Shown here piece by piece: positions 44,590-57,200 of a stretch of 64,000 nt of DNA. The number at the start of each line of letters is the position of its first letter. The first letter of the stretch is position 1. The notes beneath the pieces are model-generated. The model was not told the origin of the DNA, did not search any database, and saw only the letters and a program-made list of their open reading frames with translations. The position numbers and the translations under genes were made by a program. The DNA lies in contig JAMXSV010000023.1 in assembly GCA_027559495.1 (NCBI GenBank), positions 434,001 to 498,000 on the forward strand, given 5' to 3'. This stretch comes from Aurifilum marmelostoma (lineage: Eukaryota > Ascomycota > Sordariomycetes > Diaporthales > Cryphonectriaceae).

Positions 44590-46900
44590 TAGCTGGGCAC
44601 AGGCCTGTTGTGGGGTACCACTCTAGCACTAATTAAAAGCTCTCCAGATGTTCGCAGCAGCAGCTCCTGTACAGTTTCTGTCCTCCAAAGGCCCTGTGGC
44701 TTGAGCTTGCATTCCTTGGAGGAGGTTGCCCCAGTCTTCACAAAAGCTACACAGCAGTCATCTTCACCCCACAAAGATCTCTAGGGACGTGGCCACCTCA
44801 TGCAGCCGAGGAACAGGCATACTGAAATCTATGGTTTCGGCAGCTTTCGAGGTCGATGATGCAGCTTGAATCCCAAAAAGGCTATGATTGTCAATGGCTG
44901 GACGGGGTCTCCACCTTACTGGGCTTTGTCTGCCTGATACTGCAGTCTTCGACCACCAAAAGGACCAGCTGATTCCAAGAACATTATTTCCCAAAACCAA
45001 TTGATCAACACATCCTCGGTTCCAGAAATCAGATGACATGACTTGGCAAGTTCAGTGAACATGTCATGCTGCTGGTGCATATTTAGTATGGCTTGAAACC
45101 AGACACATGGGATGAGAATGCCCTGGTATCAAAGTTTAAGGTCCTGATGAAGTATGTGGCTGATGCCGAGGATGACAAGGGTCTGGACTCGATGACAATG
45201 GTAATGCAGGTGGCTGCATGGTGCTGAGTGCTTCTCACAGCTCACTGATCTGATGACCCCTTTTTATTCTGGGTTTGTTATTGGTCAGTCTGCTGGAGCT
45301 CATGCGGGAGCTGACGTTCATGATCACCCTCAGCGGCAGGCACAGATGAGAACAATTCTTATGGCCAGGACTTTTGCTTGGGGAAGGCGCCAGGGGACCT
45401 CAAACGTGATGCTAGCCTCAAAACTAAATAGATGGAAGGCACCAGGCTCAGATGATCTTCACTTAGCGCACTTCGCATGTCAGCACCTGCCTAGTCCACA
45501 GAGGCGGCGGCACTGTCCAGATCGAGAAGCAGCAGGACGAAATTATGTGAAGGCTCAACAGTAAGGTTCAATTCATTCATCTTATGTGATGAAATATATC
45601 CAGGTTCCGCCCAGAACATGCCCCTGAATGTGACAACCTCGAAGTCTGATCAGCCCTCTGTGGACTCCAGGGCTTTGATATATGGCAGCTTGGGTCATGA
45701 CTCTAATCACAGCACCAATGGCTCAAGGCTGTTTGGATCGCCCAGGCCAGCAGGTGACTGGCTCACAGGCACCTGAGCAGTACCCTTGAGAAGGTATGAT
45801 ATGTTTTCTGCAGGCAGCTCCATTGAGACACAAAACCCCTTACACTGACTTTGACCCCAGCTTCGGACTGCCCAGGTGATCTGGATGTTCCTCCCTCATG
45901 GAGCCCCAGTGCAATCTGGGGACGATCACAGCTTGGAGATGCGTCTCGGCGGTTGTGCCTCTTGAGATATGTCACAGTGCTTAGGTGCCCATCTGGGCAC
46001 AGTAACTCATCTCACCTCAGGTCGATATCACTGTACGGCGGAAAGCAAGCCTTGTGTTCATAGAGACATCAAGTCCAGGTTGAAACAGCTATCTGGTAAG
46101 CACTGCTTCTGCTTCGGAGGGAAGTGGTCCTCGTCATAACATGTGTGATGTTCCTGCAGAAATGGTTGACAAGTTCATAGGCTTGCGTCCAGCTCCCAAA
46201 TCATGACAAGTTCCAAGGCTTGACTGCACCACAGCTTCACATTAATCAGGCATTCCATGTAGGCCACTCCTCGGAAGCAACACTTTCATCACGTTTAACA
46301 TTGGGCATCCATAGCTTCTTTCCTTGATCATCCACCAGGCCGGAGATCATGGTGAAGTCACCAGCGAGAGCTCACGCTCGTCGACAGACCCGTCGTCATA
46401 CTTTCCTGGAAGCAGGGCGACTTCCTGGCTGACCACTTGATGACCAACTAGAGCTTCCCTGGAATACTGTCACGATTTAGCAGGGCCCAGCCTTGCAAGC
46501 CATTGTTCAGTGTTGCTTCAATGGCTATCACAGACATGATCAATCTTGGTGAAGTTGCACTGCTAGAGGCATGTGGACATCATTGAACAGTAAGAGTGCT
46601 GAAGAGTGTGCATTCTTCCCCAATGTTGACAGCTCTCAAACACTAACCAATCACGTCCTGTAGATTGCTGTCGAGCCTTCTCAGCTGAGGAAAAATGATG
46701 GGAGCAGCTTGGAGGAGAAAGTGGAGAGAATCCTTCTCAGAACCCAGCTAAGGAACATGGACCTTAAACGAAATAGAAAAAAAACTTCACCATTATTTAT
46801 TTGGTCACGAAAGAGATCCTGATGGGATTCCATGGGGCGCAAGCCATCTGAGACCTCTCCCATTACCGGAGCGCACCTGGGGAGGTTGGCATGCAGGTAG
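44590..46900. repeat. CpG-poor, possibly transposon-derived decayed sequence
   Basis: Base composition changes sharply: CpG is scarce and TpG/CpA abundant compared with flanking DNA. TpA is not raised, unlike classical RIP. No gene is intact. A plus-strand fragment near 45,433 encodes RWKAPGSDDL, resembling the KAPGxD motif of non-LTR retrotransposon reverse transcriptases, but no YxDD box or other domain was found. Treat as a possible LINE relic only. Confidence 0.35.
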
Positions 46901-48632
46901 GCCAGGTTACTGCGGGCTGGCCCGAGACGCGCTTTTTCCTTGTTTAGGGGTCCCAGCCCCCATAGATCGGCGAGGTTTCGGGAACCGTACCAACAGCATC
47001 ATCACCGAGCCGGGCGAGTGCTCCCTTCCCTCGGCGGGCGGGCCTGGTTTCCGTAGCGATTTTGAGACTGAGCTGCGTTCAATTCCTCGTCGAAGTAGGC
47101 TGAGTGTCTGGAGCTTCTACGCCGCAGGGTTCGATCGATATTAGGATTGCTGACATGTAATATTCAGAGGGCGCTTTCCTGCATGGCATTTCGCTCGGAG
47201 TATCCCGCAGCCTTGACTCCGATGACAGATGAGATACGGATGTCGGTCCATTGCTCTAGTTGGACCCATGCTGGCTTGTCCCAAGCGTCAGCAGCTTTCG
47301 AGTCTCATTCATGCAACCAACCTTTTTGATAGCTGTGTCAGCCTTGCTCAACAAAGCAGCCTTACACCCTGCCTCGTCTCAAATTATTGTGACGACATCA
47401 ACACAACGATACAGCCAAGCTGATCGGACCGCGAACATTGTGAGCACAGCCGGGCGCCCTCAGGAGTCCGCCTTTGTCTTCCTTTGTAACAAGTACAGTA
47501 CTGTACCTGAGAGCTCGAGAGAAAAGGTGAGAGATCTCCTCCTCGCCCCCCCTCCCCCCAACCCCTTCATCCCACAACCAAACCCTTTTGCATCCTGCCA
47601 TCATGCCCGTCGGTGGGTCCCGCTGCACATGCCGATGATTTCTACAGGGATTATTATCTTTCCAGCCAATCAGCTGTCTGACGGCAACATGCAGCCTTTG
47701 ACCTCCTCCCGTTCTGGGCTCTACGCTTGAGCTCTTCGGGGATGGCGGCAGATGTCACCGGAGGTCAACAAGACCGACACCCGACCACATTCTGGGTCCC
47801 TAGGTCAGGACTATGCTCAAACGGGTGCCAGCCTGCTGGGCATTTGTGGCACTGCCCTCTCGACACGCAACGAACGTGTCTCGTGTTAGGTTCATGCTGT
47901 TTTTCCAGCCCCAACGAAAACTGCCTCTGATTGATTTTTCTGGGCTTGGAAAGGACTTGGCGAGGTACGACTGGGTATTGTGCAGCCATGAGGACTTCAT
48001 TCACGATCGGGCCAAGCCATTGTCACGCCATCACGTCGACCCCATGAAGACCACCGGATCCGGTGGAGAAAGGAGTCGGCCTTGTGCAGGCTCTGGTGTG
48101 TCCCTGCGCAGCCTTGCGGCCAAGAGCTCGATGCTCCGACCCCGCGGCTGACCAGCACAGCGGGATTGGGGCTACCGCTCGTGCATGCTGGGGGCCAGGG
48201 CTCTTTCTTTCATGCGTGGACTAAGACGGATCCTCCGATGCCGTGTCCTGGGCGTGGGCCCCCGGTGGTGATGGGCATGATAAAGATGCCCCGGGGCCCC
48301 AGATGCCCATCCAGATGCAACCTGCCTTTTCCGACCTCACGCCTCCTGCGCCCTTGATCCCCCCTCTGCCGTCCTATTGACTGTGGCCCGCTTTCGCCTT
48401 TACATATGTTCCCTACCAGGCTTTAATAGTGTTAGAATTGTCCTCCCCTTAGTTCGCCTCTGCCTGGTCCGAACGGGTCGACGACGGACTCCCCTGGTCT
48501 CCTTTCTGCAATCAACACTGGCAACCAGATACCCACAATCCGCGACAAATCGGTAGAACGGGTATCAGCAGGAGAGCACTGAACAAGAGACACTCCAGAG
48601 TTCTTCTTCCCCCTCAACCTTCACCTGCAACA
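46901..48632. other. Intergenic, upstream of the RTA1-type gene
   Basis: CpG frequency returns to normal. No gene recognised; ORFs up to 156 residues have no family features. The last 250 nt (to 48,632) are probably the promoter and leader of the RTA1-type gene. Confidence 0.45.
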
Positions 48633-49971
48633 ATGGCGTCTCTCGCAGGAGGTGTCTCGAATTGGTACGCCTATGAGCCGGTTACCGGTGCGGCTGTAGC
48701 CGCGACGGCTCTCTTCGCCGTGACCTTGATCGCGCACACTTTCCAGATGATCAGACACAAGGCCTGGATCTGGATCGTCATGGTCATCGCCGTTGCAAGT
48801 ATGTGACCTGCTGCTGCAGAACCATGATCAACAGGAGAAGTCCTTACCCGTGTCCGCGGACTACTACTAACATTCTGAAAACCTCCAGTGGAATGCTTCG
48901 GTTATGGTATCAGGATCGCGTCGTCCAAGGACACGAGCAAGAAGCCGCCGTTCGTCGCACAGTACGTGCTGATCGTGCTGGCACCGGTGCTGATGACGGG
49001 GATTATCTATGTCGTCTTCGGGCGGATAGTCTTTCATGTCGTCCCGGCTGAGCACAGATCGACCAAGCTCCTTTGGGTCCCTCGTGAGTTTCAGGTCCCT
49101 GCTGTTACTTGCGACAGTCACCAAGAAATACGGAAGGTGAGAAAGGACCACGCTCTGACTGACCCGAACCCTTGCAGCCCGCTGGTGCACCCCGATCTTT
49201 GTGGGCTTCGACGTCGCCGCCCTGTTCCTCCAGCTGGTGGGTGCCGTCATGATCGCTGGCACCTCCATCACGGATCCGAATTACCTAGAGAAGGTGCACA
49301 GGGGCAAGGACATCGCACTGGCCGGTGTTTCGGTGCAGTTGCTGGCCTTTGGTCTGTTCACCGTCATCGCCGTGCGCTTCCACATGATTGCGAAGCGCTT
49401 CAAGGCCGACCTGCAGAAGAGGCTCCAGCCAATCCCCGGCGAGAAGTACGTGACGGTTGAGGGCATCGACGGCCGAAAGCTGAAGCCCCGCTGGGAGGTC
49501 CTGCTCTACATCGTCAACCTCTCTTGCGCTCTCATCATTGTACGTTGCCACCACCTGCCGGCGGCTCTGGAAGAGGGGCCGTCGGGCTTGGAGAGATCAT
49601 TTCCAGGCGCCCGGTGGCTGACTGCTACGCATACAGGTCCGAACCATCTATCGTGAGATAGCCTTTGCTGAGGGTAGGAGCGGCTACCCAAGCAAGCGCG
49701 AGTGGGTGTAAGTCTTGGAAGATTTCCAGTTCCCCTCTTATGGTCCAGACCCTCGAGACGGGACCAAAGAACCCCAGCTGACATGGCTCGACCCGTTCAC
49801 AGGCAATACGTCTTCGACACCATCCCCATGTTCCTCCTGACCATCATCTTCTGCTTCACGCCCCCTGGGCGGTACGTGCAGATGAGCTTCAAGCAGCAGA
49901 AGGGACAGGCCCGCGTTGCCTCCTCCCACGGCTCTGATATCGAGGCCCATGCCCTGCAGCAGCGCGACTAA
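48633..49971 (+). CDS. RTA1-family seven-helix membrane protein
   Basis: Five exons (48633-48798, 48889-49083, 49178-49539, 49637-49707, 49803-49971) give 320 residues. Seven hydrophobic segments are predicted at about 15-36, 43-60, 77-100, 123-147, 160-183, 220-240 and 262-282. Family marks include ECFGYGIR after helix 2, FVAQYVLIVLAPVL, FVGFDVAALFLQLVGA, and VRTIYREIAFAEG at the sixth helix (the RxxYRxxE motif). RTA1/RSB1 relatives are fungal plasma-membrane proteins tied to 7-aminocholesterol resistance and sphingoid-base export. The substrate here is unknown. All four introns are canonical; phases agree throughout. Confidence 0.9.
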
Positions 49972-52900
49972 ACGAGACAATGCGACACGAGGCGAGGTGT
50001 GCTAATGCCAAGCAGGCATGGGAAAGACTGGCTGCTTAGCGGGAGTATCGCATCTCTCTGGTGCACGCCTTCAACAGCGAAGGAGGGCACGGGAAACATC
50101 AATATTGGCAGCAAAGATATCTGCCCAGGACGGACCCCCCCCCCCCGAGCGGCAAAAACCGAGAGACACCGTGGTTTGTGGGTGTAGAGGTCGGGACACC
50201 CGGCTTGTACAGTAATTCTTTTTCTGGAACCAACTGATTTTGATGTGCTTTCATCATCTTCTTTTATTATGTACTTTTTCTTTTTTTTCTCTTTGGGTAG
50301 AAGGCTTTTTGCTAGAGAGACTTGCTTGAAGGCCTTCGCGGAGTTTCCTCCCGCTCAGTCGTACCGGATCACCATTGTTGTTTTTTGTCTCTGGGAAGTC
50401 AATACCACAAAATCAGATATGAGAAGACAGAGAAATCGCAGCGGCGTCCTGCTTTTGATACCCCTAACCTAACCTCAATCTCGGGTCCGAGTTCTCTCTC
50501 AGTATCCTTCTCGCGACGTCTCTTTGTGTGATTGAGGAGGAGTCGGCAGTAGGCAAGGGCAATAATGACAATGATGACAATGTCAGGTCCCGTGGCTGTA
50601 CCGGAGACAGTGAGAACAACGCAGGTAACTGGTGCAGCTTTAGACATGTGATATATGCATGTCCTCTCTCCTTCCTGTCTGGGCAAACCACCCTATGCAT
50701 CACGTCAGTCTCGCGCCGGGATTCGAGACCCTCTTCCGGCATATTTCCCATGTTCCCTCGTGGTCGTTGGGCGTCGAAACAGGCCCAAGGGAGGCCTTGA
50801 GGTGACGGAAAGTTCCTTGTCGAGTTCTTTGGGGGGGGGGGGGTTGGACTTGACACACGCCGTGCTCCGCTCCTGAACTGTGTCTCTGAAGGTATGAGTG
50901 CTTTGAGGTGAGCATGGATGGGTTGGAAAATCTAGGATCGTTCATTGCGTCACTCAGACTTTCCTCTTCTCTTTTTCTCACTCCTTCTCGATCCGGGTGC
51001 TTGTTCTGTTATTCCCCCCCCCCCCCCAAAGAAAGCCGTTACTGCTGCAGCTCTGGCACCCTTGCAGGTCTCACTATAGTAAAGCCCCCGTTATACCGCA
51101 CCACAGTTACATGCGCGCGCCCCAGCTACGGGGACCAAGCTCCGCCTTGTCTTAAAACCAGCGGATATGCCGTTACCCGCGTGTGTGACTGGGAACAGGT
51201 GGCTGTCAGGGACGATAAAATGACATGTGCCAAATCTGTTGTTCTTTCTTTTCTTCTCTTCTCTCCTCTCTTCGCTGTTGTTTCTTTTTGCCGCCTTGGT
51301 GGGTCACTGTGGTGTTGAACGTCGTGATGGGAAATTTGGGCGGGCGGGTGGGATGGACGAGAACATGTGCACACTGTGCTATAGCCCCTAGATCACTACC
51401 ACCTATATTCCCCGTACTGCATGCAGTACAGTAGCATACCGTTTAAAATTATTATACCGCCCTCGGCACATGTCATGGTCGACTCCACCATTCATCTTTT
51501 GAGTCCCCCCAGTTGTCGGATCATGTCGCACCAAAAATAGAGTGAAGAAATGATCCCGCCATTGTTGCACTGCGCCGTATGCAGTCCGACCACACACACA
51601 GACACACAAGGTTGGCCCCTCGCACGATGGATCTGTGGGAAAATGTGAGACCCCACAGACCTTGCCCGCCTGCGACAGCCGTCTGGTGGCATCTCCTTTG
51701 GGGGCGGCGGGGGGCACTCTCAGCCAGGTAAAGTACTACGCATGGTATATCGCACTCGCCAATTACTTACCCCTTGAGCCTGTCGATTGTACGAGTACTT
51801 TATCACTCGCTGCCTTATCCCAGGTACGAACAGGAGGAGGTGAATATAACCCCCCTCCCCTCACAGTGGAGAATATACACAAGACAAGCCAGAGAGACGG
51901 GCGCTTGCTGCCGGGCGGGGTGTCCTTGCAGATCTGAAATTGAAGGGGAGGAAAAAAGGAAAAAAAAAAAAAAAAAACAACAACCAAGCCTCCGAGATGT
52001 GTCGTGTATGACAGCCCCGGGTCGCCTCGCCGGGGACAGAGTCGGCGGCCACACACGTTTCCTCACCCCCCCTTTCGAGGCTGGAGAACTGCACACGCCG
52101 GTCTCGTGGAAGCAAGGCGGAAAAAAAAAAGAGAAATCGGTCGGGTCTGGCCTGTCCAAGACGCCACACGCGAGCCAGATAGAGAAGTAGAGCGCCAGCC
52201 ATGTAACCTTTGAAGTGTTTTTTTTTCTGCGTCAATATATCTTGGGTGTGCCCTGTTGGGTGGCATGGCATGCCTCCCCCGGGTCATGGGAAGAATTACT
52301 GGAGCGAAGCCAGGTTTGGGCTAGACTGGATGTAGTAGAGCCTTGCGATATTTTTCCTCCTTCTACCTTGCAGCTTTCTTTTTGATTTTTGATTTTTCTG
52401 TATGGATGAGGCAAAACAAAGCGGGAGAGGTGAGGTGGCTTGGGTGCGCGTACAGTGAGTGTTTGACCGTTCACGAAGGGGGGGGGGGACGAGCTGAGAA
52501 CTGTGAGCCTAGCTACAGTATACACATACTGTGTGTGGTACGTAAATTACATAGCATGGGATCGTAGTACGTATGTACTGTATGTAGTTTCGCACGCAAT
52601 AGACAGGGCGAACCTCTTGTCTCCACAGTGGCTGACCCGCCTCAGGGTCTACTGCGACTCTACCGTCTCTCGAACCGTGATGGCACCGTTCCCTCGGAAC
52701 ACCCACAGAGCCACATTATATATGTTCTGATTGCAACTGCAACAACTCATGGGAGGGGAAAAGGGGGGGGGGGGGCGCTATCCAAGTGCATATCATCTTC
52801 TAAGCAGAATCTATATGCAGACTGACACAACTATTCTTGAAGGAATGGCAAGCAGGCCGAGTGTCTACCATGTCGACAGGCAGCAAGCGTATCAGGGAAG

Positions 52901-55900
52901 GAGATCTAGGCATAAGAACCGCCAGATCACCAAGTATCCATCGCATTGTGTGCCACCTACAGTGCCATAATAGCTGGCCCCCTTCCTGTGCCGGGGTGCA
53001 AACGACTCATACACATTGGGGGGGGGGGGGTACTTCGCCTTCAGCTCTCTCTTGACCACCACAACGGGGAACAGTCGTGTAAGATTTGGCTCTCGGACTA
53101 GTACACACGACCTATAAGTACAGCCGCACGGAGAGGCGCTCCTCGGTACCATAGTATCTCTGCAACAAGAGGAGGAGAGACACAGCTCCTCTCCATTGTC
53201 ATCTCCAGACGGACCCCAGCCCGGGCTAGCTTGATAAAAAAAAAAATTGAGTTCAATCCAGGTCCCCATTGGGACGTGATCCTGCCCGTTGCCGTCTGGG
53301 GAAACCTGAATTTCTGCTTCTTGGCTTCTATGGCGGCATGCAAGTATTTATGTATGTATGTCAAGGCCCGGGACGAACCACTTCCGCTGCAGGTGGAAGT
53401 TGGCGCGGACCAAACAGGAAAAAACTTGGGTCCCAGGCCTGGCTGTGTGTGAGAGGTAGGTTTTGCTTTTTCCAAGACAAGCCAAAAGGAGATGGCCCGC
53501 CCATCTCCTCTCTACTCTTCCCCTCCCCCTCTCCACACCCCAACCAAAAGAACGAACAGTGAGGCGGTTGGTGGTGAATTGCAGGCTTGCACTGCTCTAG
53601 AAGCGTTAAGCTGGCGGACATGCGGGTTCCGCAGCAGGGTTGATCAGTACCTCTCGCAATGTATCTCTGACAAGAATCGATAGTCCAGCCATAGACCAGC
53701 TTCTGGGGTTTTTTTTTTTCCTTCTCCCCCTTCCTCTTTTCCCAAAATATCAAGCACATCCCCTGTTAAAAAAAAAAAAAAAAAAAGGGGGGGAGACTGG
53801 AGGATCGACACAGTGCAAGGGGTTTCAAACCAAAGGGGAAAAAGAAGAAAAAAATAAAAATAAAAAGCGGCAGAAGTGATGTGCGTGCAGCAGATGATGT
53901 CGATCCTCTCTAGGTTCTGGCCCGAGCTGGCGAAACTCAAAATTCCAAAGCAAGAAGAAGACACAGGGCTGGGCGTGGCCCCTCTCTCTCCGGGGTCGGG
54001 CGTAGTATACCTCGGCCTGTGCCATGTAACTTAATCACGGCTCTCTCTTGCGGTGGGGGGGGAAAAGGAAAAAAAAAGAAAAAGGCTTATCTGGTATTGC
54101 AAACAAAAATAGACAGAGACAGGCAGATATAGAGAGAATCGAAGCCACAAGGTCCCACCTCGAGGTGGTTCGATGTTTGAGGATATTCCGACCTGTCATG
54201 TTCCATCTATATTAGAACCAGGGAATAATCAGGAAGGAAAAATAAAAGCCTCGTGCGAAAAAAAGGTCCCCATTTCATCGTCATCGTCATCACCATCATT
54301 ATCAATCACAAGCAGGCTTCGACGCTGGCAGCTGGGGCGTGCGGCACCGGAAATTCCGGGCTACCCTAGTTACTCCGGAGAAATGAAGAACAAGAGAGAG
54401 ATGCCATCCCGACAAGATTGATCGTCCCTTCTTTGGTCTCTGGGGGTTAATATGTTTTACGGACTAACTAACCCACAACGGCTGTTATCTCAATAGCTTT
54501 GCTCTCCCGGAGGAGGAGGAGGGGGGGGGGGGAGGCAAGGGGGGTTGCAAAGCTCAAGGGGGCACAAGACGGCATATTCCGTTAATAAACCTGACCAAAG
54601 TAACACCTGCCTCTCCTCCTTGACGTAGCTGAGTCTGTATGTATTTATTGGGGGGGGGGGGGGCTCAACAATGGTGACTCTAGGGGCTGCAGGAGCTGAT
54701 GGGTTCAAGGAGCCCACATGTAACGTGCTCGCAATCCCCTTTTGGAAGCCGGGTCAGGAGTGGGTATCTACACGACCGAAGCCTCATGCCATGAATTCCC
54801 CGAAGTATCCCCTCACCATTTTTTTTTCCCTCTCGAGGCACTGTGGCCTATATACTTGTACAAGTAATACTACTATGCTGTACCTTGTACTTTGTACTGT
54901 GTGTTTGCGTTTATTTTGGCCAGCGACAGGCGGTTTCACGTGGCTGTGGTCTGGGGGAGAAGCAACGTGTAGCGAGCGAGTCTTTGTATGATCAAAACAA
55001 GACAGGCTTGCGATCCCGTCCCGCGCCCCTGCACCGGCTCGTGTGCCGCGGGACTAGGGCTTATACCAGTGAAGAGCAAGAAAATACATAGGAAAGAAAG
55101 AAGAGAAAAAAAAAGAAGAAAAAAAGAGTTCCTGCTGCAGTGTACATTGTAGCAAACAAGAACGGTCACGGCAAGCGGCAGGGGGGGGCCCTTGATGGTG
55201 GTCAACATTGGAACGGTTGACACCTGTGAGGTTCAGCTGAGCAGTGATGGCCGGATGTTACATGTGCATACTTGCTTCTGACCTTCTGCTCTGGTAAGGA
55301 GGCTACGTATTGCCCAGGAATCTGGACCGTGGGCCAAAACTCTCTTCTTGAGGGGGAGGGCGCCGCAGAGCACATGGCAAAAGGTCATCTCTCATCCGCG
55401 CGCGTCAAGGGGGCCCCCCCAGTCGAGCGATGCCTCTCCGGCGGGGATATACTATAGTGCCCCTCCCCCCCTCCTTCCTCTCGTGGCCCCTGTTTTCTTG
55501 CGGAAGATGGGGAGATCTCGCCAGAGGGAATACCCGGCCTGACGGGTCAGCATTATACGTACCAGGCGCACGGTACGGCACGCAGGGCTACATGAGATGA
55601 GGAGGTCAAGGGGGGGCCAGGTTTGGGATCCTCTCTGGTCATCTTTCGAGACGTGATGAGCCCAGGGCCCCCCACCGAGAACGAAGGTGGTAATCAATCG
55701 TCGGACAGGTTGGTGGCAAGAGGTCCCGGCAGAGCTGCCGGATGAAACAAGGAGAGAGGGGCATGCAAGTGGCCCAGACGACTGGATCCAAGCCGAGAGC
55801 GTGTTTACACGGTAGTAGTGGGTTCAACGAGGGAGGGGGGAGAGAGAGAGAGAGAGAGGGGCCGAGGTAGATGACAAATGCAAGGGGGCAGGTGTAGTAG

Positions 55901-55929
55901 TTGGGATGGCTGTATACAGGAAGGAAAGA

Positions 55930-55959
55930 GAAGAAGAAGAAGAAGAAGAAGAAGAAGAA
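55930..55959. repeat. (GAA)n microsatellite
   Basis: About ten GAA units, purine-rich on the plus strand, in noncoding DNA. Confidence 0.85.
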
Positions 55960-56303
55960 AAGAGGAACAGAATACATAACAGCATGCAGTACAAGCCTTG
56001 TCCCGTTCCAGCATTCAGATATACTATTAAGTGTTCCTCAGTCTGGATACTAATGTGCTGCACACGCACAAGATGGTTCTGTATTATGCCTACTATCATC
56101 GTATCGAAAACAGACTGTTGGGCTGTGGATATTCTGGTGGCCTTGTTACTTTAGTACTGTGTGTTTGTGTGTGCAAGCTCAGCTGTCAAGTCAGGGGCTT
56201 GCACGGCGGGTACTACGGTACCTAATCAGTACAGTACAGTACAGAGACCAGGGCGCCATGAGTCAAAATTGCTCCGAGGTCTCATTAGCCAACGCAGGGT
56301 TAG

Positions 56304-56306
<3 letters not shown>

Positions 56307-56340
<34 letters not shown>
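56307..56340. repeat. (CA)17 microsatellite
   Basis: Seventeen uninterrupted CA units. The His-Thr and Val-Cys frames through it are artefacts. Confidence 0.95.
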
Positions 56341-56343
<3 letters not shown>

Positions 56344-57200
56344 TATATACAGTAGCTGCCGGGGCCTGGGCCCTTGGACCCATGCGCTGATGTCCCTGCC
56401 GCGCCATGCAGAGGTTCCCCATCTCCCAACATTCAGCGCGGATCTTTCGGCTAACCTTGATTACCCATATGCTTTTTACCAGAGGGGTACATACAATAAT
56501 AGTAGATGCACTAAAGACTTGCTCCTTGTACGGAGAGAGTAGTACTGTACTGCTCTGGCCTGCCTCAGCATACAGGTATGTATATACATGGCGATAACAT
56601 TCACACGGTGTCTTCATCTGTGCCCTCTTCCTGGGACAGCCCTCGGAACGGAATCAGGTCTGTCAAGGTACACACAAGTGCCACACGGCCAGATACACCT
56701 GCAGCTAAGGTCCATGGATCATATGTCTTGTGGGCAGGGGCAAGCAGTGGACATGCATGGGGTTCTGAAGTGGAGCACACAACCCAAGATCTCTCTCTCT
56801 CTGTCTCTCTCTTTTTTCCCCATTATCCTTTCTCCTCTCCTGGAACACGGCGCGACACGACCAATACGCGTAGATACGTAGTCCCTTGCTGCAAGCATTC
56901 TGTAATTGCAGTCCTCTTCCTCCTCGTCCTCCTCCTACATACACAGAACTTGGCTGAGCCTCATCTGGTTAATTACCCAAGGTATCCAGCGTCGACGACA
57001 AGCCAGAGAGAGCAACCTATCCGGGGGGGGTCTGATGGTCCCTGTGCCGCTCAGCCATCTCTTCTCTTTTTTTCTCTCTCTCCCATATTTAAGATCTTGG
57101 TTGGTCTCGAGCTTCAATATCCCCCCCCGCTGCAACCTTTCACAATCCAATCTCTCTTCTGCTCTGCTGCGGGCAAAAAACAAACCCCTCCAGTGGTTGA

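Larger units (their letters stand above)
49972..57200. other. 7.2-kb gene-free interval rich in homopolymers
   Basis: No gene supported on either strand. Runs of G or C of 11-14 nt occur at 50135-50146, 50831-50843, 51014-51027, 52478-52488, 52763-52775, 53018-53030, 54521-54532 and 54650-54663, with A runs (51960-51976, 53767-53786), GAA and CA microsatellites, and many GTAC-containing short palindromes. The first 250 nt are probably the RTA1-type 3' UTR. Confidence 0.5.

Noticed and set aside
47090..47145. tRNA-like GGTTCGATCGA segment near 47,130
   Set aside because: The T-loop-like string lacks an acceptor stem and D-arm at the right spacing.
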